Positions 26,001-37,122 of a DNA stretch of 64,000 nt are shown in pieces; positions within the stretch are counted from its first letter, which is position 1, and each line of letters begins with the position of its first letter. The notes beneath the pieces are model-generated. The model did no database searches. It was not told the origin of the DNA and was given only the letters and a program-made list of their open reading frames with translations. Source of the DNA: Rotaria sp. Silwood1 (lineage: Eukaryota; Rotifera; Eurotatoria; Philodinida; Philodinidae); NCBI GenBank assembly GCA_905250075.1, contig CAJNOP010000036.1, forward strand, positions 1,250,392-1,314,391, in the 5' to 3' direction. A program made the translations under genes and the position numbers.

Positions 26001-29000
26001 TCGCACAAAAAATTAGAGTTTGGATTGAAATGTAGGCTTTTGAACCCCCTTACTGTTAACATATGATATGATATATGTGAAAACTTCTGAAGGTATTGTT
26101 CTTCCTCTATGCAGCTGATTGATTAAGTTGGGTTTAGATCAGCTATTCTTTCAAGCAACATTTTTTCTTATCGTTGATGATGTGATAGGCAACAGACAGC
26201 GTTAGTATAAGATGATTGACTGAATATGATACTTTAGAACTAGCTTGATATTCTTTTTTTAATAGTTTGAACAAATTCGTTATCGTTTCATGATCAACGT
26301 AAAACTGCAAAATTAAGATAGAATGAGCTAGTTTATTTGAATGATTTTATCTTTGAATTAGAATAAAAATGCTCAAGAAAGACATTAGTTGCTTCTGTTA
26401 TACAACACCGAAGATGATACTAAACTTATACTTCATAGATCGTTGTACTTTATCTTATGTATCGATAATTACACATGTCCTTCCTGAATGAATACTTCGT
26501 TCTATTCTACTCTCTCTTGTTGTTCTTATTCTTTGATACAATTTATTAAGTAATAACATATTCGACAGTCTTCCATATCTATCTTTTTGTTCTAGATCTA
26601 TTCAACCTCTCGTCATTTCTCTTCCTCACTGATCAAAGGTTTACTGATGCTACTGGGCGTAGAAAAGGTGAACGCAATTTATAGAAACAATCTAGTTGTT
26701 ATAAGAGAGCACGCTTTTTTCGTTACGCTCTGCCGTCACTACCCATCACATTTCTTATGATTTTTATCGACTTCCAGCCACTTTCTGCCAAATTCACATT
26801 TTCTTCGCCAATTTTTCTTCTCAGATAGTCTATCTTTCACCGATTTCTTATTTTCGATAGGAATTTTTGCCATTACAATCTTTGTAATCAAGTAGTAGGT
26901 GAAAACTGTTTTTGAATAAAAGATCGAGAGAAACATACTAAATAATGTTACAATGGAATCATCATAGGTACAGATGATATTTGAATACAAAAAGTTGCTA
27001 TATATGAGATATTTGATAGATTGACAAATCTAATTCTTGTTTCTTTTGCACAATGACATGAAACTTAAATAGGTATATTTCATAAAAACACGGGGTCATA
27101 TGCTAAGCAGTTCTTCTTCCTTGAATTGCTCGTCCTCATAAATGAAATACAAGTAACATTGTGAAGATCATAATGTTATCAAAATAACTCTTTGGCAAAA
27201 TTCGTCCCTCTCCTACTATCAATAGTTTTATACAGTAAAATGTATACACAAAAGCATCAAATTTACTATGATGAACTCATTTCCACTAAGCTTTGATTGC
27301 TTTCAAGTAATATTCTTTTCTCATATGTTTTCTTTTCAGTATAATAGGCTAATATTTGCAGCATATATACTAGATATCTAGGTCTCTACTACTCTACGCT
27401 AAAATTTGAACTTTCTATCTCTTAATAGTCACAGAGATACTTAGTTTTCTGTATATCACTTCTTCGTTGTATTATATACCATTTTTTCGAAATACTAATT
27501 TGGTACCGAGTTTTCAAGATAATCGGGATAGCAAACATCAGATAGCAGCTACGGTGAATACCATTGAACTGTTACTTAAAGAGCGTATTGATCTTGAAGT
27601 TGATGTTGGAAAATTTGCTGACATTTGGCTAAATGAGACAGCTTGAGATACTATTAGAGAAAAATTGAGCGAAGAAATATTTGAGAATAAATGAGAACAA
27701 GAAAATCAAGTAATTCAAAAATGGAAAATGCTCATTCCATCAAAATGTCAGCAAATAGCGGAAAAATTATCGAATTGATGGAAGCAAGTGATAGATCAAG
27801 ATGAAGAGTAGATAGATAAGCATTGACATAAGTTTTCTTCTTGTTATGTTTGAACAATTTCGTTCTATCCATTGATTTTTATTTAACATTCATATAAAAC
27901 AGTGAAAAAATTCTCACAAATAATTTTCAAAATTTCTTTGAATTTTTATGTAACTTGTAACTCTGTGAGTATAAGAGATAGAAAAGTGAAATTCTAGCTT
28001 ACAGTAGATCTAGATGTCAAGTATATATGCTGTAAATATCAGCCTATTCTACTGAAAAAAAACATATAAGAAAAGAATATTGCTTGATTGAAATCAAAAC
28101 TTATTAGACAACAACCTTTAAATAATATAACCTTTGTAATCACAAAATATAGAACTTGTTTCACTTTTTTCTGCAACTTATTTGGCTTTGAATAAAACGT
28201 TTCAGAAAACCAGAGACAGAAAATACAAAAAAAAAAAGAAGACAATCATTGATTATCCCCCAGTGACGGTACTAGTCGTCACCTAGGTTCTCTCTTTCTG
28301 CTTTTTGCCTATACATTTATTCATATTTGTGACGTATTAGTCTTTTGTGCTCTTTGTTCCGCTCATTTTATTTGATTATTACTATAGACTTCTCGTTAGC
28401 TACTATATTTCATTTATTATTCACTCTTCATCACATAGATTTTTCTTTGTCGTTATACTTCTAGTTGACTGCCTTATTCAGTCACTCAATGCTCTACTTA
28501 GCTTGCTTTTCTCTTTTCTCGTCTCATATTATCTTCGTCGTCTTGTTAATACATTTACTCAATAAAATGGTAAATCTTCATTTACTCACAAACTCGTCAT
28601 TATTTCATCATCTTATTGTCTTTCACGTCAGTAGATATCTAAATATGTGTCTAATTGCATCTCTCTTCTCATTTTCATACTCTCTCAATTAAATAACTTT
28701 TCTATGTAAGTGTTTCCACCTAAGAAGCATATCTGATTTTGACCATATATATGCAACTCGTTTGCAAGTTGAGTATGTGTTTTGACTTGAAATGAATTGA
28801 CGTAAGTGTGTCAGAAAAATTCCGAAAGCTATTCTAACTTCAACAAATCGCTCATCTTGTTTGTAGTTTATTTTGACGTTATATTTTTATATTGACATAA
28901 ACATTTTTATTTCTTCTGTTGCTATGTTTAAAAAAAGTGTTGCCTATTTTAATTAATATTGATATGCCAATCAAATTTTTTCAAGTATTGTTGAAAAATA

Positions 29001-30082
29001 ATCTTGAATTAAGAAAAATTAATTATTAAATTTATGAGAATATTTGTAAAAGACTTGACATAAATGACAATAATTCTATTGAGATTCTTCTCTAATAGAA
29101 ATTTTTGCTTTCGGAACAAAGAATATTTCAGATTGCATGACTATGAACTTTAATTCAAAACAGATTTTGATTAAGAAACATACGAGCATTCTTATCATTG
29201 CTTCATCTTAAGATTGATATACTAAAAATATGTCCAAGAATAATAAGATAGAGCATTTCAGTCAGAAGAATGAGGGGTCATGTGGAACATATCGTGATAG
29301 AAGAACGGTATTTCATTGCTACGAGTCAATGATGAACTCGCTTAAAACTGATTGTTTACAGTCAAAATGGATTACACATATGTCACATGATGAAAATTAG
29401 TGACAATTATAAGAAGATTAGAATCATTATCTCTAGAATAAACAACGCAATGAAGATATAAATATTCCAGATTTAGTCAAAAAATAAAATACATTCATTA
29501 TGAAGAGACAAAGAAGAAAAACAAGAAAAGAATAATTAATCAAATAATAGGAAATAAATGAGAAAGCAAAATATTTATTAATATGGGAACAATAGCAAGA
29601 ATGAATTAGTCGTAATGAAATTGAAATGACTGTCACGAATGTAAATGAAATGATACGAGACGTTCAAATCACAGACGAGAACTACTTAAATAACATAAGC
29701 AGAAAACGAAATATAAACAAAAGACTGTCATAAAATGTAGGTATATTAAATTGTGTAACATTCTGATACTTATTTTTCTTTTAATTCTCATCCATATAAC
29801 GATAGTCCAATAACAATGTCAAATAGTTAGAATAAAATTCATAATCAATACTATCAACAAAGTAGATAAAACGAATGAGAAAGATAAGGTACAAAAATAT
29901 TTAATAATAATTCGTCAATATAAATATACATTGATTTATGTTTATAAAATCTAAGGCGCTCTGTTTTATTTTTTTTATTTTTTTGAAGAATTTAATCTGT
30001 AAATACGTTTTTCGTTTCTCTGTTATTACATTTTATTCATTTTCAATCTATTTTCTGTTGATTTTGAATTAAAATAATAAAA
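23041..30082. other. 7-kb gene-poor region
   Basis: AT-rich sequence with only short, unconvincing open frames. A broken coding-like stretch at 27498-27811 is listed separately. The 28347-28692 open frames are pyrimidine-rich low-complexity sequence. The last few hundred bases before 30083 should hold the promoter and leader of the coiled-coil/NUDT9 gene. Confidence 0.45.
27498..27811 (+). pseudogene. Possible decayed coding fragment
   Basis: From 27498 a frame of about 48 codons with normal-looking amino-acid use (charged, helical, including TIELLLKERIDLEVDVGKFA) ends at a TGA at 27644. Coding-like segments go on downstream in shifted frames (such as IPSKCQQIAEKL), broken by further stops. 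Base composition is less AT-rich than around it. No family is recognised. It may be a remnant of a gene or of a mobile element. Confidence 0.3.
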
Positions 30083-33000
30083 ATGACATCTTCATCAAAA
30101 GATAACACAAATAATAACAAAGATGATTGTCAAATTCATGTTGATAAAGAAGGTGAATCATGTGTAATTAAAATTGAAAGTGTTGGTCAAGAAAAAATGA
30201 TTAAAGAATTATTAAATCATTTTAATAGTTTTAAAAATGAAATTAATCAATTATTAGTCGGACAACAAAAACAACAACAACAACAACCAAAAGATTTAAC
30301 TAATGTTATACAAGATATAACAGCAAAATTTAAACCATTAGAAGATCAATTACAAAAAATAAATAAATATGTTGGAGATGATCATATACAATTAAATAAA
30401 TTACATATAGATTTAAATAAAAAATTTGATGAAATTAAACAAGATTTAAGTAGTTTTAAAGAACAACAAAATAATCTAGGATCATCAAAAGATCTTGTTG
30501 ATAAGATTTTACAAAAATTAGATAATCTTGGTAGGTAAAAAAGAATAAAAATAATTAAAAAAAAAAAACCCTCTTTTTTTTAGATAAAATCTTAAAAAAT
30601 TCTCATGATGAAGAACAAAAAAATTTTTTAACAACAAAAAATGATTTAAAACCTATTATTGATGCTGTTCAAAATCTTCAAAATTCTTTTGATAAAGAAA
30701 AAACAAAACCTGATATTCTTGCTCGAAAATTAGATTTAATTGATCAAAAATTAAAAGAATCTCATCCCGAACATATAGCACTTATGAAAGATATACAAAC
30801 AAAAATTGATCCATTAAATAAAATAACACCACAAACAAGTGAAACATTAACAAAAATAAATGATCGTATTAAAGCTTTACATACTGATTCAATGAAATCT
30901 CATCCAGATATTATGAAAAAATTAGATGATATTAATCATCATGTACAAGATCAACAAAAATCTATAATTGAACCAATGAAACAATATTTCAATGAAAAAT
31001 TAAATCCATTTATTGAACAACAAGTAAAAAAAGATGGAGAAGAAAAATTAGGTAAGTTTAATCATATTAGAGGTCCAAACAGGCCACGTTTTTTTAGGCC
31101 TGTCAAGTTTTTCGAGCGAGTACAATAATGATGACAGACTAGAAACCAGAGGTCCAAACAGGGCACTAGAGCTATTGCTCGACCTGATCCTGACCCGCCT
31201 GCCATAGGCATCACCCATGGTTTTCAGACTAGTGCAAATGACAGGCCGACAGGCCAAAAATTGCTTGGACCTCTGACTTGCACTAGTCTGAAAACCATAG
31301 ATGATGCCTATGACAAGCAGGTCAGGATCAGGTTGAGCACTAGCCTTAGTGCCCTGTTTGGCTCTCTGGTTTCTAGTCTGTCATCATTATTGTACTTGCT
31401 TGAAAAACTTGACAGGCCTAAAAAAAACGTGGCCTGTTTGGACCTCTGTATCATATCGTTTATTTTGTTTTTTACCTGATCAACAAAGAATATTTGAAAG
31501 AAAAAGACAAAAAAAAAAACTAGTGAAAATTATTTTTGTTTTGTCAGGCTCTTCCAATATTACTGAAAGAGATAATGATAGTAATAGTCCAAATCGTGTT
31601 CCTTTATGTATAAATGGAATGATACCTGTTTTATTTAAATTATCTGATCCGAATGTGCTTCAAGCACTTACAAGTTTGTTTTATTGTCATAGAATAATAA
31701 ACATTGATTTGGTTTGTTTTTATTAAAATTAGATGATATTATAAAAAAATTAACTGATATTCAAACAAAACTTTTATCATCAGATGAATTTCAACGAAAA
31801 CAAAATGATTTTATTGGAAATATTTCTAAACAGCAAACACCATTAATTGATGAATTAAAACATTTAACATCAATATTAGATCAATTAAAACAACAACAAA
31901 AAGATTCAGAAAACTTAAATCAAGAATTTGATAAATCATTTCAACCAATAACACAAAAATTAAATGATCTATCTAAACAACAAGATTTACTTAAAAATAT
32001 TGATTCAAAATTAAATTATTTATCACAAAATATTGAAAAAGAAAATGATTTTAAAAAACGATTAGATACACAAAGTATGTTATTATCAACAGGAACTATT
32101 TAAATTTATCTAATGACTACATACAAATCATTTTTAGACTAACCTTCTCTTTTAAACCATTATTGGTTCTTGACGAAAGTAAAATCGATCGGATTCACAT
32201 TTTTTATCATAGATTTAAAAACTCCTGATGACTTGGCAATAAAATTTTGTTTTTATTCGAACATGAACCCGATCGATTTTATTCTTGCCGAGAATCAGAA
32301 GTAGTCCAAAAAAGAGAGAATATCTTCCCTGAACAATATCGTAAGAAGAATCTCAAAAAATAATTTTCTGGAAGCTTCTAATTATTACAGGTTAGAAAAT
32401 TTTTGAGCAAAGAACAAACGCATTAATGAAAAACAATTTACTGCCGAAACGGAACTCTTTGATTATAATTATAAGGCTTTATTATCATTTATTACAATCT
32501 ATAAATCATAATTCATCATTCCTCAGAGATCTATGATAGCTAATAGAACTTCTAAAATCTAATATGATCGTACTAATGTCAACGAAGTCATACATAAAAA
32601 AAAAACAAAAATTTAATTTTTAGCTGGTACTGCTAAAGAAATTTCTCTTTGTATTCAACCACTACAACAAACTCTTGATAATTTATCAAAGCAACAACAA
32701 CCATTAATAGAAACTATTCATGAATTACCTAAAAAACTTAATGAAATTCATCAATTTCAAACACAATCAATGAAAGCAATTAAAGATGGTTCATAATAAT
32801 TAAGATCGATTCTTTTTTTCCTTAATATATTTTTTTTTTGTTTTTGTGTTTGTATTTAGGTCTTGATCAACAAATACAAAATAAAGATCGAGAAAATCAA
32901 ACTTTAATAAATATTGAAAAAACATTAAATGATTCATCAAAACGATCTGATATTAGTCAAGATATTGAAAAAGCACTTCATCCATTTTCACAAATAATTA

Positions 33001-36000
33001 AAACATTAAAAGAAAGTATATATTTTAAACAATTCATCAAATTTAAGTTTATAAAACCAAAAAAATAAATAAATAAATTATATTCTTTAGATATTGCTGA
33101 ATCTCAAATTCAACAACAATTAGAAACAAAAAAACTTGATAATCTTGAACAACATTTATCAAAATCTGATACAATATCAAAATCATCAGATATGATGAAT
33201 CCATTAATGGATAAATTAAATGAATTAATAATAAATTTTAAACAAGAACAACAACAAACAAATCCAATTATAAAAAAATTATCTGATGATTTACAATCTA
33301 TTAAAATACTTATAGAAAAACAACCAACATCTGATGATATTCTATTAAAAATAAATGAAATAACACAAAAATTAAAAGTTCCTTTAGAAACATCATTAAA
33401 AGATATTCATTCAAAAGTTGAACCCATTCAACAAACTTCAAAAGATGTATTTTTTTTTTCTTGTTATTCAATTAGCGTCGTTTTTTTTTGTTTTTAATTC
33501 TAGTCACTTGATATTAAAAAAAAGAATGATGATATTATTCATAAAATTGATAAACTTATTGATCCTATATATAAAGTAAATGATCAAATTCAATATATTA
33601 CACAAAAAATTGATCAAATTCAACCAAAACAAATTGAAAATCTATCACAACAAACATCAATTGATTTAATAAATACATTAAAAAAATTCGATGATCAATT
33701 TAATAAACAACAACAAACAACTAAATTATTAAATGATATTCATAATCAATTAATATATTTAAGTAATAATTTACCAATGTTGAGTAAGATTTAAAAAGAA
33801 AAAAATCTTTTTTTTTTTTTCTTATTTTATTTTATTTTCACTTGATAAATTAAAAGAAAATGATAATAATAATGATAATTCTTTAAATACAATAAAAAAT
33901 ATAAATGATCGATTAAAAAATCTTGATGAAACAATAAAAGGATTACCTGATCAAATATTATTAAAATCTAAACGTTCAACTTATGATGATGAAAAAACAA
34001 ATACTACTAATCTTCGACAAGTTCCATTAAGACAATCAGAAATACAAAATTCAAATAATTTAATTACTTCATCAGATGGTCAAATAGCAAATTTATTTAC
34101 TAATCTATTAACACTTCAAGCAGCTATTCAATGTTCAGATAAATTTTCATGTCAACATATTCCACAATATTTTAAACGTATTGAACAAACTTCATTAGTT
34201 CAACATGATCATGATTTACAAGAAGTATGTTATTCACATATTTTAAATAAAACCTTTCAGCAAATAGAATATAATATATTTATTAAATCATTTAAGAGAG
34301 TTATTTATTTCTTTAGTATTTTTTATTTAATCAACAATTATGTTTCTCTAAGGAATGTGCAATGTTGATATAAGTATGAAGAATGAACCATTGAATACAA
34401 AGTCGATTGCAACATTGATTACACTAGTCTTGATGTTCACTGAAATAATCATTAAAATATTTTTGTGAACACTAACTATACGAAGCCGGTGATGCCGATA
34501 GTCAATAAACTGAAGGTTAAGAGTAGGGTTGTCGAGATGAAATATGATACCTACTGCGATCTGGTCCCTAACACAACAGATAATTTGCTACTAGGTCGCA
34601 ACTTCATCGGAGCATGACCTAATCTTATTTACATGGCAAGGATATTGTCTACTTAGTATTAAATCCCTTAATGAAAGACAATAACAAAATGCTGTTTCTA
34701 TTTCAAGTTTACTAGAAAAGTATCATGAATCTATTACTGTGAGTTCAATTTATATAAGTCTAGATGGGTTTTATTGCCAGACATATTGATATAAAATGAA
34801 ATCAAACTAATATTCTAGTGACTCGAAATCACTATAAAGTTTTAGAGAATAGTTTTAACGTACTTTTAGAGTAGAGTGAAGTATAGAATTTTCGCTTTAA
34901 TGAAACTTCACATTCCAATTCATCTCTTGTAAACATCTATCAATAAACTTTTTTTTTTTTATAAAATTTTCTATCAAATTATATGTATTATGAATTCATT
35001 ATTCAAAGTTTTTTTTTGCTTGTAATGAAAACTTTCTAGTAGAAATTAAAAAAAAAGACTTGTTTTTCTTAAGTTCTAAATGTATGTTTAAATATATAAT
35101 TTTTCTAGTTAGTAAAATGTGTTAAAGATCGATGTATAGATTATAATTGTATGACATACAATTCTAATTTACAAACTAGTGATCCAAATAAAAACTCTAG
35201 TAAACAAATGAGTCCTTTACATAATGGTATTAATAATAATCCAATGGAATCAAATTCTGATAAGAATAATTTAGAAAATACTATTAATCAAACAAATAAA
35301 AATAAAATTTCATTACCATTTGGATATTTAACAAAATCACGTTATATATCATTCATATCAGAACAATCAATACGTGATAATTGGCCGAAATTATCTCAAC
35401 GAGCAATATCTATTATCGATGCAATTATAAATCAACCATTTGATTTTGATAGTGGAACAAGTAAAAAAAAAAAGAAACACTAAGTTTTTTGAAAATAAAA
35501 TTTGATTATATTTCATTTTCATAAAAGATATTGATCGTCTTATTAAACAAAATAATCTTGAACAATATGCATTATTAACACGAAATGCAATTGAAAAATC
35601 TAATAAAGATTATGATAAAATTTGTTATATGATGGATTCAATTGTTTTTGATAAAATGACAATGATTGGTTGTCGAGAAGCATACATACGTCCTTGGAAT
35701 CCATCATTACTTAATCGAGCATCATCAAAAGGATTTTATCCTTTTGTTTCGGTAAATAGATTCGTTTGAAAACAAAAAAAAAACGTTTCTTTATTAATTA
35801 ATTTTTTTTGTGTGTTTTTTTATTTTGAATAGGGTAGTGGTAAACATATAGAAAGATTTAATGTAAATAAAGATATAGCATTATGGATGGTTGAAACTGA
35901 TGATATAAAACCATATAATCCAACAGAATTTATGCCAAATATTGGACGTTTAAATGATAAATATGATAAAATTCAACAACCACAATATAATGAAATTTGT

Positions 36001-37122
36001 TTAAAACGACGTGATGATGAAACACGTTGGAATGAACGATATGCATTTACAAAAGATAATCGAACAATTTTATTTGTTAATGATCTTCGATCATATTTTA
36101 TGGATTATGATACAAAACGAAAATATCAAGTTCATGATGGTGTTCCAATTAATCCTGTTTGTCGAACAGGAATTGCTGGTCGAGGAGATTTACCTTTTTG
36201 GGGACCAAATCATTGTGTTGTTGTTGTTTTATTAAGAAATATTAATGATCCTGAAGTTGTTTTAATGAAACATCATGGTGATGCTCTAGTTTTACCAAAA
36301 GTAAATTTTCTTTGTATTTAATTTTATAGAACATGTTCTAAAAGAAGTATGAAGATATACAGATAAAAATTTCGATCCTCTACTTCCTAGATAACTATGA
36401 TGGAGATTATTGATATATATTATAATTTAATAGAGATTGCACTAATAACTTTTTTTTTTGTTTTATAAATTTCCTATCAAATTTTTAATTGAAGGGTTTT
36501 TATGGTCATGAAGCTCGTTATGATAATCAAATAAAAATAATTCAAGATCCTGTTTCAGGTCAAATACTTCCACCAAATTTATTGGATTATTGGTGGTTAC
36601 AAGTAGTTAAATTAAATGAAATAAATCATTCAATAAATAATCTTAAACGTGTTTTAAATGATAAAGAATTAAAAGAAGAATTTGCTGAAGTATTTTCACA
36701 AAAAGGATGTAATAAAAGTGTTGTATGTATTCATATAAAGTGTTTATTTTTTCTTCTTATCTTTTGTTTTTATTTAATTAATTAAAAATAGTTTGATAAT
36801 GGTTATGTGGATCATCCATTGAATACAGATCATGCATGGGTTGAATCAAGTGTATGGAAAATACAATTTAAAGATTGGCGTATACCTGAAATGAAATCAG
36901 CAAAATATGCTATTGCTGGTAAATTTATTGATTTTGATTTTTAAAGATTTAAAAAAAAACAAAAAAAATTTTTTTTTTTTTTTCTATCATATAGACGATT
37001 TAAAAAATAATAATAATACATTTCCATTTGTTTGGATGAAATTAATTGATGCAATATTAATTGTACCTCATTTTGATCGAGGTATTCTTGTCGATGTACT
37101 TGCTACTGGAATGCCATTATAA
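30083..37122 (+). CDS. Long coiled-coil protein with C-terminal NUDT9-type (ADP-ribose-binding-like) domain
   Basis: Fourteen exons: 30083-30530, 30584-31051, 31733-32074, 32624-32788, 32860-33015, 33091-33446, 33504-33783, 33857-34224, 35109-35460, 35528-35751, 35833-36300, 36495-36722, 36792-36918 and 36995-37122. They sum to 4,110 nt, giving 1,369 residues in one frame. Residues 1 to about 860 are Lys/Gln/Asp/Leu-rich helical sequence, mostly coiled coil, built from repeated modules such as LDDI-x-K-L. The C-terminal ~340 residues match the NUDT9/TRPM2-NUDT9H fold: GSGKHIERFNV (about 1054), RTGIAGRG and FWGPNH (1164-1180), and GYVDHPLNTDHAW (about 1289-1301). The Nudix catalytic box expected after LVLPK (about 1209) is not recognisable, so hydrolysis is unlikely; binding of ADP-ribose is an inference from TRPM2. 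No membrane segment is seen. Exon 8's acceptor is the least certain junction. Confidence 0.85.
31061..31456. mobile_element. Fold-back element in intron 2 of the coiled-coil/NUDT9 gene
   Basis: A 382-bp near-palindrome (31068-31449) whose ends begin agaggtccaaacaggccacg and its complement. The arms (about 31070-31250 and 31262-31447) pair over most of their length, with a loop of about a dozen bases. The 7-mer ATCATAT occurs directly outside both ends (31061-31067 and 31450-31456), consistent with a target-site duplication. Open frames of 69-114 codons inside are artefacts of its higher GC. It sits wholly within an intron, so it need not disturb the protein. Confidence 0.75.
31548..31673 (+). 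other. Possible cassette exon within intron 2
   Basis: A stretch of 126 nt preceded by ttttgtcag and followed by GTTTGT has splice sites of the same phase (1-1) as the neighbouring exons. It would add 42 residues without shifting frame. The sequence (such as GMIPVLFKLSDPNVLQALT) looks like ordinary protein and is less AT-rich than the constitutive exons. It could be an alternative exon or a fragment brought in by transposition. Not included in the gene model. Confidence 0.3.
32144..32325. repeat. Imperfect inverted repeat in intron 3
   Basis: Segment 32144-32197 (with gtaaaatcgatcggattc) pairs with the reverse complement of about 32265-32325 (gaacccgatcgattttat). It looks like a small MITE remnant in the 549-bp intron between exons 3 and 4 of the NUDT9-type gene, which explains why this intron is longer than most. 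Confidence 0.5.
34436..34690 (+). pseudogene. Retroelement protease fragment in intron 8
   Basis: Within the 884-bp intron 34225-35108, a frame from about 34468 to a TGA at about 34615 reads like the end of an LTR-retrotransposon aspartic protease, with the segment DNLLLGRNFI matching the conserved hydrophobic-L-L-G-x-(D/N)-F-(L/I) motif. Codon use is more GC-rich than in the host gene. No long terminal repeats, reverse transcriptase or integrase were found nearby, so it is a dead fragment. A Ty3-like origin is plausible but not proven. Confidence 0.45.

Noticed and set aside
28347..28692. Two overlapping plus-strand open frames rich in Leu, Phe and Ser
   Set aside because: The DNA is a pyrimidine-rich tract, so hydrophobic codons follow from composition; no start context, splice sites or family pattern.
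31048..31479. Open frames with an apparent cysteine-rich product
   Set aside because: They lie in the arms of the intronic fold-back element and mirror each other; not genes.
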